From NCBI GenBank assembly GCA_008360975.2, contig CM039202.1:2688675-2752674 (forward strand): 64,000 nt of DNA, read 5' to 3'. This document shows, piece after piece, positions 45,059-56,555 of the stretch. The translations under genes were made by a program, and so were the position numbers. The notes below the pieces were generated by a model. The model was given only the letters and a program-made list of their open reading frames with translations. It was not told where the DNA came from and did no database searches. This stretch comes from Lichenostomus cassidix. Lineage: Eukaryota; Chordata; Aves; Passeriformes; Meliphagidae. Each line of letters starts with the position of its first letter. Position 1 is the first letter of the stretch.

Positions 45059-45319
45059 TGTGGCTAGCACAGGTCTTTCTCGTGAGAACTTTCTCCTGTG
45101 TTTTATAAACAAAGATAAAGTTTGGATGTTTTTTAAACAGTGTCTCGAGATGTGGACAGTTCAGGTCTGGCCAGTCAGGCCTGGGGGGAGGTTTCTGACT
45201 GACCAATCTGGGTGACCTCTGAAAAATCTATATATATTGAAATCAAAATAATAAATTCTTTCTTTCTTGTCACACTGAGAACTCGGGTCTTTTTCTCTGC
45301 TAGCGGCTCAACAGCGACA
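45059..45319 (+). mobile_element. Solo LTR1, right-arm mirror of 20992-21253
   Basis: 261 bp from TGTGGCTAGCACAGG to CAACAGCGACA, with an AATAAATTC polyadenylation-like signal. As in the left arm, the flanking hexamers (GTTAAG and GTAATC) do not match. Confidence 0.9.
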
Positions 45320-45557
45320 GTAATCTTTTTTGGGGGGGGGCAATTTTAATAAAGGGGCAATTACTTCATTTGTTAGACTTCTTATTAGAAACTTTGAGAT
45401 AGGTATTCTAATCTAGGCTGTCCATAAATTGTATATGGGGGATATTGTGGGGCTGGTTCATCAGTGTGCATCTGGGATCCTATTAAACCAAAATAAAACC
45501 CCTTTCCTATACTCTGTGTCTGCGTCCAAAATTTTTTACTAGTGATTTAAGGCATCA
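45320..45557 (+). mobile_element. LTR2 3' portion, right arm
   Basis: Mirror of 20754-20991. Begins in the GGGGGGGGGCAATTTTAAT segment, includes GGATCCTATTAAACC and AAAATAAAACCCC, and ends with intact GGCATCA. Confidence 0.8.
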
Positions 45558-45692
45558 CTGGAAGCTCAGCTAAAGCATGGCTGCCTTCTGCTCCACCACC
45601 TATTAACTCATGGAGCTGACACAGCATCTGCAAGACCACACCTGCTCCAAAGCAGTGCTATTCTGGAGAAAGGCCACCCTAAGGGTCCAGAG

Positions 45693-46078
45693 TCCGACGA
45701 GGTGAAAGCAAATCACAGACCAATATGACTAAAGCAGGCTTTCCTTAAATTCCACCAAGAGCGCTGTTTAACAGCTACAATAGCTAAGGAACTATTTCAT
45801 TGGCAAAATAAAAAAGATACAATTCGCATTCCACCTTGCATTTCATCATAATATACATTCCTTTCAACCCAAGTCCCACCACCACGATTTTTCACCCAAA
45901 ACCCCCAAGGCCTGACCTGGCCCAGTCCTGCACCATCAAGCTCTTACACTGTCTTCACACTAACATTTATCTTCTACTCCCTATAAAACACAAAAAGACT
46001 ACTCAGGAAACACCTGCTGCTAACACAACATAAGGGCTCCAGAACTCATGACCGAGATTCAGTAACAATTCTCTGACA
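45693..46078 (-). mobile_element. Diverged LTR3 at the mirrored site
   Basis: 386 bp between CCAGAG (45687-45692) and CCAGAA (46079-46084). It starts TCCGACGAGG and ends TCTCTGACA, the reverse-complement layout of the left-arm LTR3. It aligns recognisably (GATACAATTCGCATTCCACC is identical) but differs at many positions and is about 35 bp shorter. The TATA-like segment of the left copy (TATATATTG on this strand) is lost (TAACAGCTAC). The right arm nearby is far more similar to the left arm than this LTR is. Confidence 0.82.
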
Positions 46079-46350
46079 CCAGAACTCTGACTTAAATGAG
46101 AATTTTAATTCCAGTAATAATAATAAACCTCTGATCAAGACACAACCTAACTCCACAATAAAGCTATTTATTCACGGCGGTTACACAGCATCAACAAGAC
46201 CTGTTCCTAAAGCAGTGCTATTCTGGAGAAAGGCCACCCTAAGGGTCCAGAACTCTGACTTAAATGAAAATTTTAATTCTAGTGGCAATAATAAACCTCT
46301 GATCAAGGTTTACCTCTCTCCACAATAAAGCTATTTATGTATGCAGTGCA
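46079..46350. repeat. 172-bp tandem duplication, right arm
   Basis: Mirror of 19934-20188. AACTCTGACTTAAATGA occurs at 46083 and 46253. It is more diverged from the left arm than the surrounding unique sequence. Confidence 0.8.
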
Positions 46351-46904
46351 AGCTTGGTTTACCAACAGAGGTATTCCACAACTAGTGCTCATAACTAGTA
46401 AACAATAAACATATAAACTATTATTTACATAAGTAAATAATAAATAATAAACTAATAAATAGTAAACAAACCTATCCCTCACTCCAAAAAACCACCATGA
46501 TAAAGCCTGTAACTGCTTTATAATATGGGTTAGAAACAAAAAACAGAATGTAAACCCTGTTGGGATTACCAGCTGAAAAACATGTCCTCAAATCTTTAGC
46601 TTCACCACCCTAATGACAAGTTGAACACTTGGTGCAACATCCTTGTTTACAGCTTGTGCTTCTGCAACCCTGACTGAGCACAACTTTTAAACAGAGGCAA
46701 CAATCTGTGGTTGGACTGGGATTTCTTAGCGGGAAAATCTGATTGTAGGAAACAACCAGTGGGGTTTTCCATGTTTTCCAGACCTCAGTGCTCTTTGAGG
46801 AGGCAGAAGATGCAATTCCTGCAATTCCTGCAATTCCTGCAATTCCTGCAATTCCTGCAGCCACATTCCAGCTGGAGACACAACTGAGAGGTGTTTCCAT
46901 GTTT

Positions 46905-47060
46905 CCCCAAGGTTATCCCTGAATGGATGAGGCTGGAAGGGACAATTTTAGGTTTCCAGTCAAACCCCTCTGCCCCACCAAGGCCACCCAGGTCGGGATT
47001 GTGTCCCCTGAGTGTCACAGGCAGTGATGGTGTCACACCAAGGGTGTCCACCTTGGACAA
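46905..47060 (+). mobile_element. CR1-like LINE fragment, right arm
   Basis: GAATGGATGAGGCTGGAAGG then GGTTTCCAGTCAAACCCC, the mirror of 19215-19380. Just upstream, five copies of TGCAATTCC (46811-46859) replace the three of the left arm. Confidence 0.6.
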
Positions 47061-47097
47061 AATAAATCTTCAGCAGAGGAATTGGCCTTTTAAAAAA

Positions 47098-47333
47098 GTC
47101 TTCTCTTCTCTTCTCTTCTCTTCTCTTCTCTTCTCTTCTCTCTTCTCTCTTCTCTCTTCTCTCTTCTCTCTTCTCTCTTCTCTTCTCTTCTCTTCTCTTC
47201 TCTTCTCTTCTCTTCTCTTCTCTTCTCTTCTCTTCTCTTCTCTTCTCTTCTCTTCTCTTCTCTTCTCTTCTCTTCTCCTCTCCTCTCCTCTCCTCTCCTC
47301 TCCTCTCCTCTCCTCTCCTCTCCTCTCCTCTCC
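47098..47333. repeat. TCTTC/TCTCTTC pyrimidine microsatellite, right arm
   Basis: About 235 bp: TCTTC units, TCTCTTC units, TCTTC units again and a terminal CTCTC block absent from the left arm. Frames read E/R or S/L repeats. Perfect mirror-type polypurine/polypyrimidine sequence. Confidence 0.95.
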
Positions 47334-47339
47334 CATTTA

Positions 47340-48788
47340 ATTGCTGTTTGCACACAGATGAATTTCTGTTTTATTCTCAGCTGATGTTGGCAGCTGAATA
47401 ATTGTCCCCCTTGGTGTGGAGAGCTGTCCTTTGAAGTTCAGTGATATCAGTGAGGCAACTCTGACTAATTTGTTTCTCTGACTAATTCTGTTTCAGTGCT
47501 CATTTCCCATTGTAAGTGTAAAAAACCCTTTTCTTTTACTGATAATCCACTTCATGGCAATCCATAGGCAAGCCCATTCATAGGCAGTGTCAATTAAAAT
47601 CGCTGTTTGATTTCATTTGTTGAAAAAGATTGATCCAAACGTGGCGTTTTAATCTCATTTAAACCCGGGGATTCCTTCATCCTGCAGTGAAATCTTCTTA
47701 CAAGCTTGTAATCCATCAGCATTGATTTGCTAAAGGCTGGGAAATGCTGCCCAGGGCCAGATGTTTGTGGAGCTGCTGGAGAAACCAGATGTTCATGCAG
47801 ATTCCCATTATCTTTATTTTATTATTATATTTTTATCATTATTTTGTATTATTCCCACCCCAGCCTCTGCCTAGTTTGCACCAGGATGAGCTGCACCCTC
47901 TTTTTTCTACATCTCATTCATAATATTTCTAAAAGTGAGAAGAAAAACCATTGATTTAACTCAGTCACTTCCATTTGTATCCTTTAACGATTTGCAATTA
48001 AACTTTTCCATCCCTCCCAATGATGCTGCAATGTTCCTCCCTTTCCACAAATTATTTGGCAAAGTCGAATGTAAACATAATGAAGATGCTTTAATTATTT
48101 TCTCTGAGGCATCCTAGAGTTTGTCCTGTTCTAGGCTGATGGAGGAATCAAATTTTGAGAACTTTAATAGAACCAATTAATTTGCAGTTTATTCCTGCTG
48201 AATTTTGGGAACTGCAGTGCCTGGAAAATCCAGTGGTTCTTGTTATTTCTTGTTATGTCTTGTTATTTCTTGTTATTTCTTGTTATTTATTTCTTGTTAT
48301 TTAGAAGGAATTGTCAACGAGATGAATATGAAAAAGTCGATTAAAGGGTTCAAACCCAGTTTGTTAACTCAGCTTTACCTCTGCACTTTGGTGTGAGGTT
48401 AAAAAACTCCTGAGGTTAAAAAATTAAAAAATACAACATTTAAGAGTTGTGGCTTAGTCGGAGGAAGACGACGTGAAAACAGAATTATTTATCTGCAGGT
48501 TTAAATCAGACAATGCTGGGAAATCCTTCGAGTTTCCAGGGGGAAAATGGAAGCAATTCCCTGCAAAAAAAAAAGGGATTTTTGGGGGCAGTGAGGGAGA
48601 GCAGGCAGTGAGTGTTTGAGGAGGGATGTGACTCCAAGGCATCCCCAAAGACAATCAGAGGAGCTATTTTAGCATTTCCTGCTCCAAAATCTCTATTATT
48701 TCACGACCTATGCACATCTCAGAGTGGTGAGTTGTTCTCCAAGTCCTTCTCTTTCCCTCTGGAGTGCAGAGCAGAGGAGCTGGGGATG
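47340..48788. other. Unique right-arm block
   Basis: Mirror of 17611-19043. The TTGTTATTTC 10-bp iteration lies at 48240-48300. No gene supported. Confidence 0.5.
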
Positions 48789-49056
48789 AAGTTGATGCCT
48801 GATGGGTTTTTTGTCCTTTTTCATTATACTTTTATACCCTTTTTATATCCTTTTTACCCTTTCCCATTGCTGTACTTTCACTCCCTGTATCTCAGCCCCA
48901 CATGTTTATAACCCTTGTGCTCCAGCCTAGCTCAGAATTCTTTGAGAAGACGAAACATCTCTACAATCTCAAGAGCATGAGGCACCAACCTTGAGCAGAG
49001 CCTCATCCCTGGGACATGTTTTTGTAAACTAAGTTGTAACCTTTTTGGGAGAGAGG

Positions 49057-49328
49057 TGTCGCTGCTGAACTGCTAGCAGAGAGGAGAAGTCCAGTCTTCA
49101 GTGTGGCAAAATGTCTGTTTTTTATTAATTAATTTCAACTTATATAGACTTTCAAAGATCACCAGGATTGGTCAGTTCAAAACCTCCCCCAGGCCGATTG
49201 GCCAGGCTTGAACTGTCCTTATCTGAGAGATCATTTTAACAACATCCAAACTTTATCTTTGTTTGTAAAACAGGAAGAAGAGAGAAAGAATTCTCACGGG
49301 AAAGGTGGAAAGGTCTGTGCTCGCCACA
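49057..49328 (-). mobile_element. LTR1 present only in the right arm
   Basis: 272 bp, TGTCGCTGCTGAACTGCTAG to GTGCTCGCCACA. Flanking hexamers GAGAGG (49051-49056) and GGGAGG (49329-49334) differ at one position. The left arm shows the uninterrupted site at about 17326-17352 (TAATTACCTCTCCCCCAAAA on its + strand). Confidence 0.9.
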
Positions 49329-49493
49329 GGGAGGTAATTAGAATAAGGGGGCAATTACTTCATTTTTCAGGTTTCTTATTGGGGAATTTTAGATAGAAAT
49401 GCTAATTGGTGAGGTCCATAAATTGTATATTCGTAGTACCAGCTCTCTCTTTTTCATCGTGGTTCCACCTTTGATGGAAGTGCACCTGGGATC

Positions 49494-49941
49494 TGTGTTG
49501 AGCACAGACCTTTCCTGTGAGAATTTTTTTCTCTTCTCCCTGTGTTTCATAAACAAAGGTAAAGTTTGGATGTTGTTAAAATGATCTCTCGAGATATGGA
49601 CAGTTCAAGCCTATCTAAAATTCCCCAATAAGACACCTAACAAATGAAGTAATTCCCCCTTATTCTAATTACCTCCCTGTGGCGAGCACAGACCTTTCCG
49701 TGAGAATTCTTTCTCTCTTCTTCCTGTGTTTTATAACCAAAGATAAAGTTTGGATGTTGTTAAAATGATCTCTCAGATACGGACAGTTCAAGCCTGGCCA
49801 ATCAGCCTGGGGGAGGTTTTGAACTGACCAATCCTGGTGATCTTTGAAAGTCTATATAAGTTGAAATTAATTAATAAAAACAGACATTTTGCCCCACTGA
49901 AGACTGGACTTCTCCTCTCTGCTAGCGGTTCAACAGTGACA
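49494..49941 (+). mobile_element. LTR1 mosaic, right-arm mirror of 16730-17179
   Basis: Flanked by perfect GGGATC at 49488-49493 and 49942-49947. It begins as LTR1 (to about 49613, GGACAGTTCAAGCC), switches to inverted LTR2 text (about 49614-49680, TATCTAAAATTCCCCAATAA) and then to a complete LTR1 ending CAACAGTGACA. Confidence 0.88.
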
Positions 49942-50359
49942 GGGATCCTATTAAACCAAGGTAATTCCCTTTTCCCTACACTGCCGTGTCTGCATCTCAA
50001 TTTTTACCAATTTTTACCATTTTAGGCATCAAAGTGGATCAAAGCTGTGCTGAGGGGATCAGCAGGGATGAAAGGATGGGCTGGAGAGAGCAGGGAAAGG
50101 GCTCTTCAGGAGATATTTATGGCACTCGATGCCTCTTCAGCGGGAAGAGGTTTGAGTAAACAGAAATGCACTTGATGGTTCTTTCAGGGTGAGAATCAAT
50201 CCCTCTCCAGTGCTCTTCAGGGTTTTAATAGAAAATGTGGTGTGGAGAGATTGATTGTGAACAGACAAAGAGGAAAAGGAGACAGTTCTTTATTTCCTCT
50301 CATCCACCAAACAGAGGTTCTTCACCCATTCTGATCCAGTTTTCCAATTTGTTCTTAGA

Positions 50360-50875
50360 CTGCAGTGAGTTCCTCCTCTGGTCACCTCCAGCCCTTTCTG
50401 GGGAGGAATAATTTGGGGTTTTTTGGGTCTGACCTGAAACAAGCCCAAGTTAAAATCTCTCTTTGACTCAAGTTTCTCCTCTGACCACCTCTAGCCTCTT
50501 CTAATTTGGGGTTTTTTTTGAGTCTGATCTGAAACAATCTAAAGTTAAAACCTTCTCCCTTTGAGTTCCTTCTCTGGTCACCTCCAGCCTCTTCTAGGGA
50601 GGCATAATTTGGGATTCTTATTTGAGTCTGACCTGAAACAATGTAAAGTTAAAATCTTCTCCCTTTGAGTTCCTCCTCTGGTCACCTCCAGCCCCTTCTA
50701 GAGAGGCTTAATTTGGGTTTTTTGAGTCTGACCTGAAACAATCTAAAGTTAAAGTCTTCTCCCTTTGAGTTCCTCCTCTGGTCACCTCCAGCCCTTTCTG
50801 GGGAGGCCAAATTTGGGATTTTTATTTGAGTCTGACCTGAAACAAGCCAAATTTAAAATCTTCTCCCTTTGACTT
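50360..50875. repeat. About 100-bp tandem repeat, right arm
   Basis: Mirror of 15797-16305, with CTTTGAGTTCCTCCTCTGGT and TCTGACCTGAAACAATCTAA in each unit. Confidence 0.92.
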
Positions 50876-52020
50876 CAGGATTTTCTACCTGAGATCCTCC
50901 AAAGCCAGCCCTGCTGGCAGCTCTTCATGGAAGGAAATCCACTGACTGCAGTGCAGTTGGGATAATGATGCTGCTGCAGAAAAAAGAACTAAATCAAGGC
51001 ATCAGCGATGAAACTGAAAAAATAAACTTTGGCGTCAAAGTCCACTTGGGCCGGGGGTTGTGCAAACATTCTCATGGAAAGCAAAGCAAGAAGGGAACAA
51101 GGAAAATAAACTCTCCAAGCAGTTGTCCCAGCAGTTTTTGTGATCCCATGAAAAACAGAGGACTGAAAATATTCCCAAATCTCTTTTTGAAGTATTTAAC
51201 GACGCTCAGCCGCGATTCTGAACACGCCATTTCTCACAGAGAGAAAATCTCCTCCGAAATATCACCAGCAGGTATTTTATCTTCCCTCCCCGAGCTCGCT
51301 GTCAGCAGCACGAGGGCATTGGCGATCCGTGGAAATTCCCAGGAGGAGCTGGTGACACGAGCAGCAGGAGCACAGTGCTCTTCCCATGTCCCTTGGTGGC
51401 TCTGATGACAAGTCCTTGGCATCCTGGGACACTGTCTGGAGCCAAGAGACCATGGGCAAAATGCTCTGTTTCTATTTCTGTCATTCAGAGTTTTTTGGGG
51501 ATGTTTTTTTAACGATTTCATGCTCTTTTTTTTTTTTTTTTTTCCTGGTGGAGCAAAGATTTGGTGCTTTTTTTGCAGATTTTTCCTTGTTGGCTTTCTG
51601 GGATTTGACCTCACTTGGACAGATCTGAGTTCTTACAACATGAATTTCATTATTTACCATTTCTTATTTCCATAAAAAAAGGAAAATCTCACATGATTGC
51701 CCCATTCCCTTTCCTTTCTGGCATCAAGGATTAACAATGAGCCCTCCTGACAGCAAAACCCTCAAGAATTCCTTTCAATAAATCACAGAAAAGTGAAAAT
51801 GATCCTCCATCATCTCAGAACACCCTGGCATGGCAAGATTAAAATTTAATAGCAATTCCTTGCACTTGCTGTTCTCTGGAGGAGAGATGCTCTGTAAATA
51901 CAAAAGGACATTTATTTCCTGAGATCTCCATGTGATGAGTGCAAGGCACCTCTCTCGTTATTCCTTCTCCTTCTGTGGAAAATGTATTTGCAGATTCTCC
52001 TGATTTCACAGCTGTTGCCA
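50876..52020. other. Unique right-arm block with poly(T) run
   Basis: Mirror of 14641-15796. The T run lies at 51526-51543. An open frame at 50965-51405 is 146 codons here and 109 in the left arm, because a base difference removes the stop. No domain recognised, not called. Confidence 0.5.
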
Positions 52021-52930
52021 TTTCCATGACACTTTGGGGTTGTGTTGATCCTTCTGGGATTTAATTGGGGTTTTGGGAACAGCTCTGGCTGGAATATTAA
52101 GTTCTGTTCTGTGGGAGATTTCGGAGTGATGATGGAGCAAAGAGGAATGAATTTAAACTGAAATAAATGAAATAAAACCCAGAGCTTAAAGTCTGGGTTA
52201 AGTTTAAAATATGCTTGAAAATTGGATTATTTAGCTGCAGATTAAATTAGGCAATGCTGGGGAATCCTTGGAGCTGGAAAGGGGAAAATAGAAGGAATTC
52301 CCTGCAAAAGAAATGCAAATTTTGGAGGCAGGGAGGGAGTTTAGACACTTCAGTGGCAGCAAAGACATGGATGATTTTAAAGAACAAATCAGGGATTTTG
52401 GGGAGAATCTTGGCATTAAAAGTGCCAAATTTCTGTATCAAGTCATAAAACCTTCTAAACCTTCATTAAACCTTCAAAAACCTTCATAAAACCTTGTGTT
52501 GATCCTCCTGATTGCGTGGCTGTGATTTAATTGGGATTTTGGGAACAGCTCTGGCTGGAATATTAAGTTCTGTTCTGTGGGAGATTTCGGAGTGATGATG
52601 GAGCAAAGGGGAATGAGTTTAAACTGCCAGAGCTTAAAGTCTGGGTTGTGTTTAAAATATGCTTGAAAATGGGAATATTTAGCTGCAGGTTAAATTAGGC
52701 AATGCTGGGGAATCCTTGGAGTTGGAAAGGGGAAAATGGAAGGAATTCCCTGCAAAAGAAATGCAAATTTTGGAGGCAGGAAGGGAGTTTAGACACTTCA
52801 GTGGCAACTAAGACATGGATGATTTTAAAGAACAAATCAGGGATTTTGGGGAGAACTTTGGCATTAAAAGTGCCAAATTTCTGTATCAAGTCATAAAACC
52901 TTCTAAAAACTCTTCTCTTTTTCATCATCA
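52021..52930. repeat. About 450-bp tandem repeat, two copies in right arm
   Basis: CCAAATTTCTGTATCAAGTC occurs at 52424 and 52873, a 449-bp period. The left arm has three copies. One unit was therefore gained in one arm or lost in the other. Confidence 0.93.
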
Positions 52931-52974
52931 GGTTCCAAATATATCCCTGATCTATTACCTGATTGATTTTAGTG

Positions 52975-53115
52975 ATTTAAAAAATTTTTTTTAAAAATTT
53001 AGTCATTTTTTAAAATTAAAAAAAAATTAAAAATTAAAAAAAATTAATTAAAAATTAAAAATTAAAAAAAATTAAAATTAAAAAAAAATTAAAAAAAATT
53101 TTTTAAATCATTTTT
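52975..53115. repeat. A-rich/T-rich tract, right arm
   Basis: Mirror of 13120-13255, with AAAAATTAAAAATTAA iterations. Confidence 0.85.
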
Positions 53116-55228
53116 TTTCCCTCTCCTGTCTCAAACTGTGGCATTTTCCCTGTGCTGCCTTCGGGATATTTGCAGCGAGTGCCTCGTGAATGCTGAGGAG
53201 AATTAATCCATTAATATTAATTTATTAGCACCAAGTGACAGAGCAAAATTCCAGCGTGCTGCATGGCACCAGGCAGCTTTGATTTGCTCCCAAAAAAATC
53301 TTTGCACTGGAGTGTTTTATTGCCAGGAGAGACGGCAAAAAGCGTTAAATATAGAAGTGTGAAATATTTATATAAATAAATGTATTTTTACATTGTGTTG
53401 ATACCATTGAGGACGTGAGTTATCCAGGCAACAGGAACAACCCAGGGAGCTGAAATATGGGATTGGGAAGGGCAAAGATTTATAGGAATGGCTCAGAAAA
53501 TTTGGGGATTAAAACGTTTTTTATTCTGTGAGCAGCCAGGGGTTCATTCAAGGATGGGCTGTGGATAAAGAAATTCAAAAGTAGAAATTCAAAATCCCAG
53601 CAGAGGCATTTGGGAAGAGCTGAAGGATTTGCCCAAACCCACAGCAGTTCTCCAAAAGTGCAGATTTTTCCATTTTATGCAGCTGGACAAAGGCAGAACT
53701 CGGAGATTGAGGGATTGAAGGATTTATCAATTGGATATTGAAGGATTTATCAATTAGATATTAAAGAATTTATCAATTTTTTCCAGCAGAGGAGTGAGAG
53801 AAGCACACCAAGCCTGAGTTAAACCAACATGTTCATCATCCTAGGCAGAACTTTTTCCCTGGGAGAGATTTCCCTCTTCAATCCCAGGGAATTCCAGCTG
53901 GAAGACATTTGAATCCCTTGGGAATTGTGAATATAAGGGACCTGAAAACCAATTTATTTATTTATTCTGGAAGAGCTCTGCTATTCATTTAATTAGGGAC
54001 ATGAATTTCCTCTTCTCTGTAGCAGAGTTTTAACCTCTTAATAGAAAGATTAAATTTTTATGTTAACAGTAAAAACACTTTAATCTCAAATTTAAACCAA
54101 TTTGCGCCTCAAATGAGCCACTTTGATCCCAAATTAAAATGAATTTGACTCCCAAAATCTTTGAATCTCCAAGATTTCAGTCTCTAGAGGTGACAGAATA
54201 ATTTCAGGAAGCACAGACTGCCTGACCACCGTTTCCTGCCCCAGCCTGGCTGAGCTGCAGTGAAAAAATTCCCATTTTTATGTGAACAGAACAATTTCAG
54301 TGACTCTGCCTGAGCCAATCTCAGCCCTGACAGTGAGGAATCTCTGCTGGGCCTGCAAGGCCAATTAGGCTAATTATCCACATGTCAATTAAGGGAGGAG
54401 AGGAATAAATCAGTGTCACAAAATCCCTAAACCACGGCCAGTTAAAAAAAAAAAAAAATCATATTTTTGCATCAACATCCTTTGCATTTATTGATATCTT
54501 CCACTCCTCAAACCTCCTGCTTTGAACCCAAAAAGGGTTCAAATTCTTGGTTTGGGAAGAAAAAACTTTGATTTTCCATCAGAAGTCATGCAAAGCCTGC
54601 CTGGGTGATACTTGATGGCAGAAATTCAGCCTAGAAAAAGAAAAAAAAAATCAGATTTTCTGGTGTGCTTTGAACAGCTGGGGGTGAGGATAAATAAATC
54701 CACCAATGATGAATAAATCCAGCAATTCCTCATGGATTTCCCTTTCTGTTTGCTCTGTCCTGAGGGCTGTGAGGGAATTCTGGCAGAGTCTGGAGGCTCT
54801 GAAAAGGAGGAATTTGCAGCTCCTCAATAAAACCCTGAGAGCATTTCAGCTCAGGAACCTCCCAGGAGGCAAACTTTGGGATTTACACCTCCAGGAGGAT
54901 CCAAATCCAGGGAAATATTCTTTTTTTCTTGATTATTAATTATTTTGCTGAGTGCCTGGGTGTGTGGTGTATTTAACTCGTTAATGGTTGCATGTGTTGA
55001 GGTGAAAATGAGTGGAAAAAAGGTTATTTTCTGGCTGGTTTCTGCTTTTTTGACTCAGAAATGGGATTTGGTAAGTCCTGACTTAGTGAGGACCTGACTT
55101 AGTAAGTCCTGACTTAGTCCTGACTTCAGGCTGAAACTTGATCAAATAAATCAGGAATTTCTGGAATTGCTGGAAAACCTTGGTTGAAGAAAGGAAAGAA
55201 ATGCAGAGTTTGATGGGGAAAAAAATAA
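53116..55228. other. 2-kb unique right-arm block
   Basis: Mirror of 11039-13119. It includes a short extra TAAGTCCTGACTTAG iteration at about 55073-55125 not seen in the left arm. No gene supported. Confidence 0.5.
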
Positions 55229-55622
55229 GAAATAGAAATAAAAATAAAAATAAATAAAATAAAAATAGAAATAAAAATAAAAATAAAAATAAAAATAAAA
55301 ATAAAAAAAAAATAAAAAAAGAATAAAATAAAAATAAAAAAAAAAATTAAAAAAAATAAAAATAAAAATTAAAATAAAATTAAAATAAAAATAAAAAATA
55401 AAAATAAAAATAAAAATAAAAATAAAAATAAAAATAAAAATAAAAATAAAAGTAAAAATAAAAATAAAATAAAAATAAGAATAAGAATAAAATAAAATAA
55501 AAATAAAAAAAAAAAATAAAATAAAAATAAAAAATAAAAAAAAATAAAAATAAAAACAAAATAAAAACAAAAACAAAAACAAAAATAAAAATAAAAATAA
55601 AATAAAAATAAAAATAAAAAAG
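55229..55622. repeat. AAAAAT hexamer tract, right arm
   Basis: Mirror of 10593-11038. AAAAAT units with AACAAA variants near 55553-55582 that the left arm lacks. Confidence 0.93.
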
Positions 55623-56555
55623 GCCAAATTCTAACAAATGTGGATTTACTGAAATGCATGGAGTTGCTTTCAGCAGGAGCAGCAGTTGGCTGGGAATGGA
55701 GCTGATTAATTAACCAAAATGACATTTTGGCAAAGTCCTCCTCAGCCCCAGAGCAACAACCCACCCAATTACATCTACACAACCAGCAGGGCAATTTGGC
55801 TGCTTTTGCTGCATTAAATCAAAAGTTTTGGAGATCTGCTGGGTGGAGGATTGAGCTCCTGATGCAGAAATGAGCTCAGGATTGATCACCAGATAAAAAT
55901 TGTGATTTCACAGAAATCCCTCACAGAATTCCAGCTGCTCCTGTGGGATCAGCTCTGATTTTTGGGTGTGGAAAAGGGAATTTTTCAAAGCAAAATTTTT
56001 CAAATATTTTCAACTATTTGGAAAGAATAGTTGAGCCTCAAATAGATCTGATTTTGCTTCTCCAGACCTTCAGATTCCTCCTGAATTCCCAAATCCCTCC
56101 TGATTGGAATTCTGGGAGAGTTTCCACTCTCAGCCTGGAGAAACAATAAAATAAATGGGAAAACAAACCTGAATAATGAATTGAAGTGATGGGAAAGGGG
56201 AAAACTCCTATTTTATGGGAGATTTTATATTTTTTTTAACAGCCTTTTTTTTTTTTTTTTTAATTCAACAAACCACAGGTAGAAATAAAATAATTACCAG
56301 GCTTCTTAATAATATAAATAATTACCAATTTATATATTATATATAATATATATTATATATATTAATTTAATTATTAATTAATATTTCTTTATTTTAATAT
56401 TAATATTTAATTATTTAATAATATATATATATAATATTTATATTACAAATTAATGATATAAATAATTTCTAGGCTTGGGAATCAATTTAGGGGGAGCTAA
56501 TGAAGTGTGAGTTTTGTGCTAAAATGAACAGATTGTTGTTGTTTCCTTGAAGAGG
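55623..56555. other. Unique sequence, poly(T) run and AT tract, right arm
   Basis: Mirror of 9656-10592. T run at about 56246-56261, AT-only microsatellite at about 56305-56465. No gene supported. Confidence 0.5.

Larger units (their letters stand above)
48793..50031 (+). mobile_element. Solo LTR2 with two nested LTR1 elements, right arm
   Basis: TGATGCCTGATGGG to GGCATCA, flanked by the 4-bp duplication AAGT at 48789-48792 and 50032-50035. It is about 270 bp longer than its left-arm mirror because of the additional LTR1 at 49057-49328. Removal of 49057-49328 and 49494-49941, with one copy of each duplication, gives an LTR2 comparable with 30911-31391. Confidence 0.88.

Noticed and set aside
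50965..51405. A 146-codon plus frame whose mirrored copy is 109 codons
   Set aside because: Frame length changes between nearly identical arms and there is no domain; conservation is explained by arm identity.
55151..55794. Long F/Y/I/L-rich frames, similar to those at 657-845, 10573-10833 and 62972-63290
   Set aside because: They are translations of ATTTTT/AAAAAT hexamer tracts.
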